Shown: one piece after another, positions 13,495 to 23,501 of the stretch
How the letters are laid out: every line of letters starts with the position of its first letter
Numbering within the stretch: the first letter of the stretch is position 1
DNA from: Rhabditoides inermis
Lineage: Eukaryota; Nematoda; Chromadorea; Rhabditida; Rhabditidae
DNA length: 64,000 nt
NCBI GenBank assembly: GCA_963966185.1
Contig: CAWZYM010000203.1
Coordinates: forward strand, 1 to 64,000
Direction of reading: 5' to 3'
Made by a program: the position numbers and the translations under genes
Notes under the pieces: model-generated
What the model saw: only the letters and a program-made list of their open reading frames with translations
Told to the model about the DNA's origin: nothing
Databases searched by the model: none

Positions 13495-16400
13495 AATCTC
13501 TCCCAGTCTTTCTCTCTCGATCACTGTCCCCGCTTTGCATACGGTCGCTCCGAACGCCAGTCAGCGTCGTTTTATGATTATTTATGGTCCCTCTTCCCGC
13601 CTTCTCACGACTAAGAATAGGGGGAAACGTGTTTGTTGTGTCGGTTCTTGCGGCACATTGCTGACCGCTCTTTACCGTACACACACACTCACAAAGAAAT
13701 GATTTGCATACGTTACGCGCCTCTTGTATGTGATTTCTCTCCATTCAGTGCGTCTCTCGTTTTATTGGATGCGATTTGATTTGACCTCGATGGTTTTGTA
13801 GTGTCCGAACGGAATTATCGTATCATTTGGGGTTCCGTTTAATGATATCGCGGATGGAGTGTGATGGATAGTTTGCAGTGATGGGATTTGCATATATTGG
13901 CCGCGTCGCTGCTGGCTGGTAATATTGATATTGCCGGGAGTGTGCACATCTATTGATATAGTTCAATCGGATTCCGTTCGGACTCGCCGCAAAAGCGGGA
14001 AAGCGGCATGCGAAAAGTCGATTCCCTAAGTTGTTCCGCCTTTTTGCTGGTTTTTTTTGCGATGGAGATTAGCAACGTGGAGTCAGCCATTTCGCTCTTA
14101 TCTAGCTGTTCGCTCTTTTCAACCACCGATTTTCCACACTGATTTCGGTGATCGGTGAAATATTGGTGCAAGTGCGAACCGCTAGCTGCTTATCGCGGGA
14201 CGTGTGAAGGCGCGCCGCCGCCAGATTTTATGGCTCCATCCTGATCACCTCCGTTTTTGGAGCGGAAATGATTTTATTGCCCTGGTGGTTTTTCCACTCG
14301 TGATCTGCGGATTACTCACTTTGTAGGCGCACGTTTTATCAGTGTTTTCTCTGGTCACGTCACGCAAAGGTGCGGCCGTTTGTGTATGTACTGTACGTTT
14401 AGAATTCCATGTTTGATCACTTTTCGTGCGTTTTCGTAGGGGGATGGTTTTGGTTTGGATTCTCGGTTTTGGCCTGAATTTCGCAGCAGGTGTCTCGCCG
14501 ATTGATTGTGTGGTCTTCTGCGGTTGATTGATAGTCCCTTTCTGTGCTGCTCTCGGTTAGGAGAGTGGAGAGATGCGAGATGCGGCATTCATCGCGCGTT
14601 TCCGCCTTTCCCACGCCCATTTGCAACGTACTCTTTCTCTTCATTCTCGTTTGCGTAATTTGTTGCGCAATGTCGAGAGCGATTTGCATCTTCAGAAGAA
14701 GGAGAGAGAGGTGGCCCTATGAATCGCTCTTCTGTAGTTCTCTCACATCAGATTTGTCGGCGCCTCGCCTTTGATGTCCGCTGATTTATTGGCTGCCCAG
14801 GTGTTTGTTTGAATATTGCGCTATTGGCCCGCGTGAAGCTTGTGTTACGAAGCTACGATGTCTGGTTTTTGGTGGTCCTGGATTGGAGTAGTGGTGGCGA
14901 AGGTGGGCAGATTTATAGGGCGGGGGGTGACAGGTTGACTGCGTCTGCGTTACACACTAGGAAACGAACGGCTAGCTGCATCTTACACCTTTGCGCCAAC
15001 CGAACAAACAACATGACGGGTTGATTGGCCGGTGGTGGTTATTCATTGTGGAAGCTCCTACTTTGTTGTCTGATTATTTCTTTATAGTGAATAAGTAGTT
15101 TGTTTCAGTCGCCTACGAAGACGCAGAAGCGCCTGCGCTCGGTGCACTTTGAATAATCTGCTATCTGTGTTTATTGTACATAAGGTTAGCAAGATAGCAA
15201 GTCTCGAGTTCTCTTTACTATTCGGCATGCCACTCTTTCGGCGCTGCATGTCTCTCGCGGAATTGCTCGCTCACTCGCGCACTTTGGTCAATGGGGTTAG
15301 TGATCGATTATGCAGCCAGCACCGAATGCCGAATTGTGTGCTCTGCTCTTTTGTACTGTCTGGCAAGTGACCACAGCTGTGTGTCCGTCTCACTGAATCC
15401 TCTTTTTTCCATCGTTCTTTCGCGCACTGCGCACTTCTTTTTCCGGCACCTTCCAGAGCATGCGTGTGTGTATTTGTGATGGGCATGATTTGTTTGTTTA
15501 TTGATTGATTGTTTATGTTTACAGAACCCGCTGTTTGCGCCCATTCACACTCGCAGCTCGCGCAGAATGAGACACGGAGGAGACATGGACAGGGAGAATC
15601 AGGTGAGGGGGAGAGAAGGTGGGGGGAGAGAGAAATAAAGAGAGAGAGGAGAGAGAGAGGGGGAGGGAGAGAAGGGAGGGAGAAAGAGAAGGGAGAGAGA
15701 GGGGGGAGTGAGAGAAGGGAGGGAGAAAGAGAGAGGGGGGGAAGGAGAGAGGGGAGAGAGAGAGAGAAGGGAGGGAGAAAGAGAAGGGAGAGAGAGGGGG
15801 GAGTGTAAACTAAAGAGTGGGAGATTGTATTTTTTTCTACAGATGGGCTATCAATTCAATTCAGTCAAGTATCGCTATATTAATCACAATATCTGTAACG
15901 TGTTTTGTTCATTTTCCGAAACGTAGATGTGCTGGTATTGTTGTCGGATTTTCAGCGATTCTTTATCTATTTGAGAATTATTGTGGGAAATGTGTTGATT
16001 TGCATGTCTTCGAAACTATTTTCGAAACCTATTTGAGACCTAGACTGACCACATCGTGAAGAAAGAGTAGAAAGATATTGTCCACGTACTTACCACGGTG
16101 TTTCGTAGTTTTTAAAGGTGCTGTCTCGCGTATGAAAATGTGATCAGTCTCTTTTAAACAACCGCACGAAACACACAATGATTGGTGTTGTGAGTGTTGT
16201 GAAGAGACTTCTTATGACTTGTTATATTCAGGCGGCGGCCCGCTCGACCGGCAGCACAGACGGCAGCGAGTGCTCGGCGGATGGGGAGGTGGAGGGAGTG
16301 ACCGGGAAGGGGTGAGGGGGGGGAGATGGAGGGAGAGGGGGAGAGAGAGAGGGAGGGGGGAGAGGGAGGGGGAGAGAGTGGGGGAGTGAGGGAGAGAGTG

Positions 16401-19400
16401 GGGGAGTGAGGGAGAGAGGGAGGGAGAGAGAGGTAGGGAGGGAAAGGTGAGAGGAGCGAGGGAGGGAGGGTATGTAGAGAGATGACGACAGCTTGATCAA
16501 GCTGACCTTTACCATGCATGTGTTTGCGAGTGATTAGCGTGATAGCAGTAATAGTAATCCGATAAGTGCAGTGTTTGATCGAGTAGTACTCTATGGAGTC
16601 ATGATGACGCTTATTGTCATGGCGATAAAGGAGCGGTATTGATTTTGTATTTGTAGTCGATTGTAATTTTTTCATAGTTTTAAAAGTGTAATTCTATAAC
16701 TCTTGAAACCTATCCATTATGATTTATGATTTTAAGTCCGGTGACGACTCCGGTGAAGGTGCTGGCGGAGAACAACAACGACTTTGTCATGCGCGATCAC
16801 AACACTCCCGAGAGGGTGAGTGGTGGGAGGGAGGAGGGGAAGGAGAGGGAGGGAGAAGGAGGAGAGGAATGAGGGGGAGCAGGAGGAGGAGGGAGGTGGA
16901 AGGAGGAGGAGAGGGTTCGCAACTGGTACTAGCCATATTATGATCATTCTCTAGTCTTTGTTCATTGTCTCGATTTCGATGTGCGTGAAATACGTTACAT
17001 GTCGTGGTGAGTTTGTCGGAATGCGAGACCAGAGCAATTGGTCTCGGAATGTAGTTTTTTAGTAACATTATTTTTCAGGTCCGCCGCTCGCTTGACGTGT
17101 GCTCTCCCCATCTCCGCCCCTCCTCGCCCGCCAACAGCCTGTTCCTGCGCAAGATTGCCGAGCGCAACTCGCGCCCGCAGACACCGGTCGAGGTGAGTAT
17201 GGTGAGCAAGTGAGTCTGTCACTCGGCAACTGATGCGCCACCCACATGTCAACATGGGGGGAATTACCGGAGTTCCAAAAACGCGGAAACACAAACTCGC
17301 TATTAATTATTTTCGACATGGCATGCAGTTGCAGTATGATGATTTCATTGAGAATTCACAATCGCAATGACGATTCGATATGGGTTTTTGGACGCAGGAT
17401 GTGGGTGTTAGGAAGGATTAAGTTAACCTCTTTTTTCAACACGACAGGACTTGGAAAGAAGGTGTCATTATAGATGGGATTGACGGTGACTTTATCGACA
17501 CGACACTAGGAAATGTAAAGTGTAGAGCGTTAGTGGATGGAGATGCTGTTCTTGCCGCCGGGTCCGGACGAGTTCTTTGTCGTCGTGACAGCCGTGCTAT
17601 TGTCCTCTACCTTCTGCTTGCGCGAGCACATTACGCGTAGGGCCTGTCAATGCAATGTGTAGTCAGTCTCTTCGAAAGGTGTGGCCAGTCTCTTCGATAC
17701 AGTCCCTTCAAAACGCCTTCGGAACGCGCTGTTCAGTCGTGTTTCGATTTCCGAAGAGACTGACCGCTACTTTGACCGCTGACCGCTACTGACCGCTATA
17801 TCATTTTCGTGGGGCTTGATTGGTATCACTGGCATGAATAGTTGAAGATTGCGTCACTAACGTGGAATTGATGTATTATACGAAACTGGTGTTTCAAGAA
17901 AACATTGAAACGTAGTTTCATCGGGTTTCACGTTATGCACCTGTCGTTGTTGTGACTGACCTTGTTGTATGGCGTGACGTAGTAGAGTGATATGAGGGGT
18001 GTGGTGAGTGGCAGCAGTCCGATGATCATGAACGTGCTGTGCTCGAGGATCGGGTGCCTCAACACATTGGAATTGGTCACCAAGTCACCATTGTACGTTA
18101 GCAATGTTTTTTTTTAAATCTACTTGGAAGCTGCGATAGGGCAATGTACATTCCGTACATACACGTGATGTCGACTTTGGATTGCTATTTGATCCCCATC
18201 TCATTTCTGAGAAGGTACAGTATTTTACGGAAAAATTTAATGACTCTAGTTTTTGTGTCGCATACTTTGGGTACGGTTTTATCCATCATTATTTATGAAT
18301 AGCTGAGAGAGTGTGCGCTACAATCGAGGGCAGTTTAGCATAAGATTGATGTTCAAAAACACTTTAAAGTCAGTCGAGCGCTGCAATTACCACACGCATC
18401 ATCGAACTACAGTATGTTCGAGCGATCACGGAAACGATGAGAAAAGGTGAAGTGAACCGCTATGACTCAGGCCTCAGGCCTCACATTTTCCCCACAGGAT
18501 TATGTGTGCGAGTGCGATCACCGAACCTAACCTGCTGTGGGAATCATGCTGATAGACATAATCACATAACTCACTCACCGGTAGAATCCGACCTGTCCGG
18601 ATACGTAGGTGGCACATGCGAAGATGAACACGCCGGGTATCATGGCTTGGTACGTGATGGCCTGGAAAAATCGAAACGTATACCTTTCGACGTCTTGAAT
18701 ATTGTATACGATTCCAAAGAGACTGAAGGTTCTACCTTTATGAGGTTCCTGTGCGACTTTTGCGTCTTTGCACAGAGCTGCGCGTTTGATGAGAGGTTCT
18801 CGAGTGTGCGCAGAGCCTGGATACATATGCAATTATCTGTGTAATGCAATTTTTATACGATGATCAGCAACTGTCACTTGATAGTGCTCCTCAATTCAGC
18901 TCACCTTGCGTCGAAAGTAGATGATGAGAATGTAGATGAAGGGGCAGATGGCGACAATGTAGAGGATGGCGCCGAACACCCAGATGTTGAGCACGTCCAC
19001 GTGGCCCGCGAGCGTCTCGCCTGTGGGTGGGCAGGTATTCAGCCATCACATATAGTACGTATGCTACGTCGTACGTATGATACAAGTTTCGTTCAGATCA
19101 GCGAGTGTGTGTCTGAACACTTCCTAGTCAGATCCGATGGTTGGAAATGTTCGATGACGCCCTATCTTATGCGGTACACACACTGGCATGAGAAACCGGA
19201 CGGTCTTCATTTATTCGGATAACTCTAATTGAAAAAGGAAGTAATTGTCGTTGCGAATTGTTTTCGTACGTTTCACCGGTTTATGATACCATTTGGGTCT
19301 GAGGAATAACTAATTGGCGAGATTCTTTGTTTTTGAGCAAGTACACTGACCGGTGTTGTTTATAAGTTGGAATAATAGAAACTATGGTCTGACCGGTGAA

Positions 19401-22400
19401 GTTGTAGTTGGGAAAGGCGGCCTCGTAGATGTCGCACACGTCTTGGTAGGGCGACTCGGTCAGTGGCGTGAACACACACTGGGTTCGGTTGTGAGGTTGT
19501 AAGAATGAGGGGGAAACGATTTTCTATCCTATGAAGAGAGAGACGTTCAATTCTGCGGCAGAAGCGACTAGGACGGCTGTGGAAGGCAGAGAAGAAGTGA
19601 TCTTCACATGTAGAAGTGGTCAGTTCGGAGAGAGAAGCGACAAGGAAGTTTGTGAAAGTCAGGGTGGAGAAGTGATCTTCACATGTAGAAGTGGTCAGTT
19701 CGGAGAGAGAAGCGACAAGGAAGTTTGTGAAAGTCAGGGTGGAGAAGTGATCTTCACATGTAGAAGTGGTCAGTTCGGAGAGAGAAGCGACAAGGAAGTT
19801 TGTGAAAGTCAGGGTGGAGAAGTGATCTTCACATGTAGAAGTGGTCAGTTCGGAGAGAGAAGCGACAAGGAAGTTTGTGAAAGTCAGGGTGGAGAAGTGA
19901 TCTTCACATGTAGAAGTGGTCAGTTCGGAGAGAGAAGCGACAAGGAAGTTTGTGAAAGTCAGGGTGGAGAAGTGATTTTTCTATGAAGAGACGTTCAATT
20001 CTGCGTAACAAGCGAGTAGGAAGGTTGTGAAAGTCAGGATGGAGAAGTGATCTTGTTTGTGACTCACGATGAATATCATTGACGGTACGGCGAGTGCGGC
20101 GGCGATCTTTGCCCAGTGCTTGACCGTCTGGTTCGGGTCCTGAAATTAGAATGGTTTGCCCTTTCCTACGAATCCATCTGTCCTCATTGTCGAGTGACTT
20201 TGTGCTAACTCGCCTTCAGGACGAGGTACCGAAATGCGAACGAGAGCGGGAAGGAGTTGACGGAGTGGGCGACGAATCCGAGATGAGCGCCGTATCCGAT
20301 GAGACAGATGTGCTCCGAGTTGGGGAACTGGAGATGTGGAGATATTTATGTTCTCATATAGTCAGAATCTGAGAGATGTCTTGTGGCCAAGTTTCCACCC
20401 GCCGCAAGACGGATTGACTTTTTCCAGTACCATATCCTCTAACCATAGGAAAGCACTCTTGCTGCTTGTTTAATAAGAGACTGAATGTGTTCATCGTCGT
20501 AGTCCACTCACCCACGAGCATGGTCCGTAGCTGATGTAGGCGAGCGATTTTTCCGACGGGATGATCCTGGAAAGAACTCGACTTTCAAAAAGTTTGTGAA
20601 CTGATACAGTTCCAGCTGTTGACTGGTACTCGAGAAACTTTGGACGCAATGTATCAAACTTTTTGATTAACCTCTGCAGGATGAAGAGTCCAGTGCCGGC
20701 GACCCAAAAGTCGGCTATGGTGACATTGGCGATAAGCATCGAGTAGGGCTTGAGAGACTTTGGTGTCTGAAATGGAAAAAAGAAGGATCATTGAATCTTC
20801 ATTGAACCTGCAGCGACTCGCCTTTGTGATGATGATATAGAAGAGTAGCATGTTGATGCCCATTCCTGTCATGTATATGGACGAGTGCAGGGATTTGATC
20901 AATACCTCCTCGTACATTTTGGAAATGCGAAGGAATTCTGAAGGTGCTTTGTACTTATTAGATTACTCGCAGATAAGGACAATTAGTTCTACGCGGACGA
21001 AGAAGGCTATAATAAAATATACAGTAACAAGTAACATTTCTGAGCTAGTAATTTTTGACTAGATAATCTACAAGGTCATTGAGACTGAAGCAAACACATG
21101 GGATGCGCATTTATGTAGAGGCTGGAGAGATCATAGATGTATGTATGCCCGTGAAAGACAGTGAAGAGCAGCGATGCGCGAACACTTCTCGTTTTTAAAA
21201 CTCGTGTTCAACACAAAATTAAGGGACATCACACGCGAGAATTCCTCCAAAAGACGCGGTTTAATGTTGTGAAGAAATAAATTGACTGCATGAATGCTCG
21301 AAGAAAATGGAAAGACCCTTTAGCAGACATCCTCGGCGACTACAGGTTGATTTTTTGAGCGGTTTTAGAATGCTTCTTGCATGTTCTTTAGAAGCTGACG
21401 CAGATACCAAAAATCGAGAAAAAGGGGTGGTTCGGCTAGCAAAAGACTCTCACTCACAGACACAGACACTGACAGCGGTCGCACAGAAAAACCTGCATAA
21501 ATAAAAGAAAAAAACTCAAAAAAATCGCGTCTTGTAGGACGTGCTGTCTCCGGACGTGCGTCGTCGCTGCGAGCTGTCGGCGTATCCGAGCATGGAGCGC
21601 CTGCGCGCCAGCGTCTCCAACCTGTCCATCAACCGCCTCGGAGGAGGGGTGGGAGGAGGAGACGCGAGCCCCAGCCCTCTAAGCACCGGACGCGAATCGC
21701 CCAGCATGGACAGATTCCACTCTAGGGTGAGTGAGGGAGGTGAGGGGTATAGTTCTATGCTCGCTATGAGTTGCGCGCGGTGGGGTAGATCAGAGCAAGA
21801 CGGAGAGTCAGCTCTCGGCAATAGCGCGCAAAACAAGAGAGGCACTGAATTTCGAACTGCAAGTCAGGTATATGAAAAACTATCGCTCTGGCGCGGACTA
21901 TATACAATTACGTATGGAGAAACGGGATGAATGAGCTTTGAAGAATGAGATGAAACATAGACAAGGAAATAAGCAGCCTATGTATGTAATATTGTGGCGT
22001 GTGATTTATTGCTCTCGAGTAGTTGTCGCAATACTACGTGCCAATTAACCGCTCTCGCGATTCACGTGGGTAATTTGCTGTAGAATGAGCTGAGTGAATT
22101 GTGTTATAGAGAACGGATGTGTCATTGTCTGAATTTGATTAGCAAAGCGGATATAGTTAGGGATATCGTGCGGAAAAAAATCGCGTCATTCACGGAAAAG
22201 GAATTTGAACATATAATTCAGAGATTAGGAGTTGTAACGGAGTTTTCGGTGTTTGGATTGAAACATAATTCGCACTTCGCACTAATAAATAGTAAACGCA
22301 ACACGATATTTGCGATAACAGAAGAAAATGTGCAAGACAGAGAAAGATAGAAGCCGTTTCGGGTGTAAAACACTATACGGCAAATGTATTCACATATTTT

Positions 22401-22753
22401 CCCTCATTGCAGTCTTCGCAGTACCGCTCGCTGAACCTGAAGAAGACTTCGGAGCGCCAGCAGAAGGTGCTCGACAGACTCGCCGAGCTGCGATCTCAGC
22501 TGAAGGTAGGGAGGGGGAGTGAGAGGGAGAGAGAGAGAGAGCGAGAGAGAGGGGGGGAGAGAGGGAAGAGAGACTATAGGGGGTATATGCTATCAAGAAG
22601 ATGCGGAATTGAAGACAGTATAATTATGAGAGGTATATGATGTCTTTGAAACGTATCCAGTATGTATCTTTGCAGTCTCGCGAGAACTATGTGGAGCGCG
22701 GCTCGCTGTCCCGCCACTCGAGCAACATCTCCCTCGTCGGGCGCACCCAGTGA
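3115..22753 (+). CDS. Large coiled-coil, Pro/Gln-rich protein (possible CCDC66/CSPP1-like), 25 exons, ~969 aa
   Basis: Exons: 3115-3178, 4125-4234, 4331-4402, 5615-5863, 6064-6198, 6415-6556, 6741-6934, 7121-7210, 7985-8077, 8206-8340, 8887-8987, 9108-9265, 9494-9671, 10195-10386, 11646-11738, 11960-12059, 12397-12456, 15109-15141, 15525-15602, 16232-16311, 16737-16815, 17079-17192, 21538-21726, 22413-22505, 22676-22753. Phases agree throughout (2910 nt). The N-terminus has a basic stretch with KKQQQWARDK, then an FPFGAPGCGSP motif. Residues 83-210 are Pro/Gln/aromatic-rich, about 258-383 form a Glu/Arg coiled coil, 384-850 are low complexity (Ser/Pro/Arg), and 914-944 form a short coiled coil. 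The W-containing N-terminus with a PFGxPGxGxP motif plus a charged coiled coil recalls the cilium/centrosome families CCDC66/CSPP1; this is inference only. Exon 15109-15141 can also read through to a stop (tail VHFE), giving a possible short isoform. A phase-0 mini-exon at 4647-4685 is possible. Confidence 0.82.
5290..5384 (+). repeat. Dispersed short repeat, copy 2
   Basis: Partner of 2166-2262 in the same orientation, inside intron 3 of the coiled-coil gene. Confidence 0.85.
5864..6063 (+). repeat. Degenerate ATTGATTAACTGATT-type tandem repeats filling a short intron
   Basis: The whole 200-bp intron is made of short attgatt/gattaact units. A longer ~70-bp unit containing gagatttgttaatacagtga appears twice (about 5939 and 6000). 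Confidence 0.8.
7317..7575 (-). repeat. tRNA-derived SINE-like repeat, copy 1
   Basis: About 255 bp, clearly homologous to 24615-24868, from gtgggcccgcaaatgagt to a tail around catttcattgaatatactgt. Read on the minus strand, its middle (about 7425-7497) looks like a tRNA. There is a box-A-like tgtaatggtaacgc, a box-B-like gggttcgaccttggg, and similar spacing. The T stem does not pair well, so it is not a working tRNA gene. It lies in the intron 7211-7984. Confidence 0.75.
8590..8850 (-). repeat. Second tRNA-derived repeat (Glu-like module)
   Basis: On the minus strand, 8846 down to about 8770 reads as a tRNA-like module: box A ggctcagtggatagagc, anticodon-loop-like ctctcaa, and box B ggttcgatccc. 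The acceptor and T stems are degenerate. The adjoining ~170 bp has no coding content and is presumably the repeat body. It lies in intron 8341-8886. Only one copy of this body is in the window, so its repeat status rests on the tRNA-like head. Confidence 0.55.
12500..12726. mobile_element. MITE, GGTCAGTCTCTT family, copy 1
   Basis: Terminal inverted repeats: ggtcagtctcttcaaacc on the left and ggaagagactgaccacac on the right. The interior is AT-rich and non-coding with several cttcgaaa/tttcgaa motifs. It lies in the intron after exon 12397-12456. Confidence 0.75.
12730..15108. other. Intronic stretch without recognised gene
   Basis: Intron between exons ending 12456 and starting 15109. It holds a (CT)n tract (13441-13495) and otherwise unique, mildly GC-variable sequence. 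Short open frames on both strands lack family or splice support. Confidence 0.6.
15603..15806. repeat. GA-rich degenerate minisatellite
   Basis: Directly after the donor at 15602. An approximately 45-70-bp unit of gggagggagaaagagaaggg type is repeated imperfectly. Similar purine-only stretches follow the donors at 16311 and 16815. Confidence 0.8.
17530..20917 (-). CDS. Srd-type (serpentine receptor class delta) chemoreceptor GPCR, nested and antisense
   Basis: Eleven exons on the minus strand: 20822-20917, 20672-20766, 20512-20566, 20214-20327, 20068-20139, 19394-19478, 18905-19020, 18736-18816, 18579-18661, 17961-18057, 17530-17643 (1008 nt, 335 aa, all phases consistent). Seven hydrophobic segments are readable, with Srd hallmarks: TPKSLKPYSMLIANV after TM1, then LQRIIPSEKSLAYISYGPC, then SFPLSFAFRYLVLK, an extracellular Cys-rich loop, and PLTTPLISLYYVTPY in TM7. 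The tail is Ser/Thr/Lys-rich. Such receptors act in sensory neurons as candidate chemoreceptors. The whole gene sits inside intron 17193-21537 of the coiled-coil gene. Two introns (after 20822 and after 20214, minus-strand sense) use AAG|GCGAGT donors. The start at 20917 gives a normal Srd N-terminus just before TM1. Confidence 0.93.
17660..17766. mobile_element. MITE, GGTCAGTCTCTT family, copy 2
   Basis: Starts agtcagtctcttcgaaa and ends ccgaagagactgaccgc, in the last intron of the srd gene. A second internal ccagtctcttcgat suggests a nested or duplicated end. Confidence 0.7.
19597..19980 (+). repeat. 75-bp minisatellite, about 5 copies
   Basis: The unit runs from gaagtgatcttcacatgtag through gtgaaagtcagggtgga. 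It is repeated nearly perfectly five times, with decayed flanking pieces at 19531-19596 and 19981-20055. It lies in the srd intron 19479-20067. Because 75 is divisible by 3, it creates a spurious open frame. Confidence 0.95.
21745..21897 (+). mobile_element. Short inverted-end element, family C, copy 1
   Basis: About 150 bp from tatagttctatgctcgc to gctctggcgcggactata. Its reverse complement recurs at 25028-25190. The ends (TATAGT... with GATAGTTTT nearby) resemble the ends of the 270-bp family found at 50161, 53739, 62577 and 63548. Confidence 0.75.
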
Positions 22754-23501
22754 ATCGATCGATATTATCGATTGGTATCGATTGGCTCCACCTCTGCTCA
22801 GCTATACCACTCTCCCATATCACACGTACCGCATAGTAGTTTCAAAGAGTATTGTACACACGTTGCGGTCTTGCCTCTATCTTACAGTACCCCACAGAGG
22901 CCTTTTGTTACTCTCTTTCTCTCATTCTCTTCCGCTAGTATTTGCAATTGTCTTTACTTACCCGAACATGACACACACATTTTATCGCTACACATGCACC
23001 CACACACATTTCACATGATCTTATTTTGTCTCGTGTTCGATTCACTTTCTTTTTGGGGACGGACGCTATTCTCCCCTCCTCTCTCTCTCTCACTTTACAA
23101 GTGTGGTGTACATTTCTCGAATAGATACTTGGCGACTGGTGTAGATAGATATTATGTCTGATAATAAATGCATTACTCGAACGTGTGTGTGTGTTTTGTG
23201 AACTGGTATCAGTGGTTGGCATTCCGACAGAGTACCTGTGAAGTGATAGTGTTGCCTGGGAGTTTTGACGGTGCGGTCAGTCTGTCTCTTCGAAACGGCC
23301 TGTTCGATTCGATGCGTTTCTTGGCAGATTTTAAAGAGACTGACTGGACCGACCTACTAGGAAACACCTACTAGGAAATAGAATCTGATCCTCGAAACTC
23401 GAAATTAGAATCTTACCATGGAGGGAGAGAAAGGGAACCTTGTCCTAGTAGGATACTAGAATGGGTTTCATCAAAATTTACGTTTTCCCTTTGTTTTCGA
23501 G
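22754..23501. other. 3' UTR/intergenic region
   Basis: Between the coiled-coil gene stop and the first SDR start. It holds a possible polyadenylation signal (aataaa at about 23163-23168) and a short MITE (23271-23350). No gene seen. Confidence 0.65.
23271..23350. mobile_element. MITE, GGTCAGTCTCTT family, copy 3
   Basis: Left end gtgcggtcagtctgtctctt, right end tttaaagagactgactgg. Only ~80 bp. Confidence 0.7.

Noticed and set aside
16029..16155. Further MITE with GGTCAGTCTCTT ends
   Set aside because: The two end motifs here face outward, not inward, so they do not bound one element; at most they are ends of two broken copies.
16154..16675. Minus-strand 173-residue Pro/Ser/Leu frame
   Set aside because: It is the complement of a purine-rich intronic tract beside exon 16232-16311; no domain.
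19531..19986. 151-residue open frame with five 25-residue repeats
   Set aside because: It is the 75-bp minisatellite in an srd intron; the open frame follows from the unit being a multiple of three.
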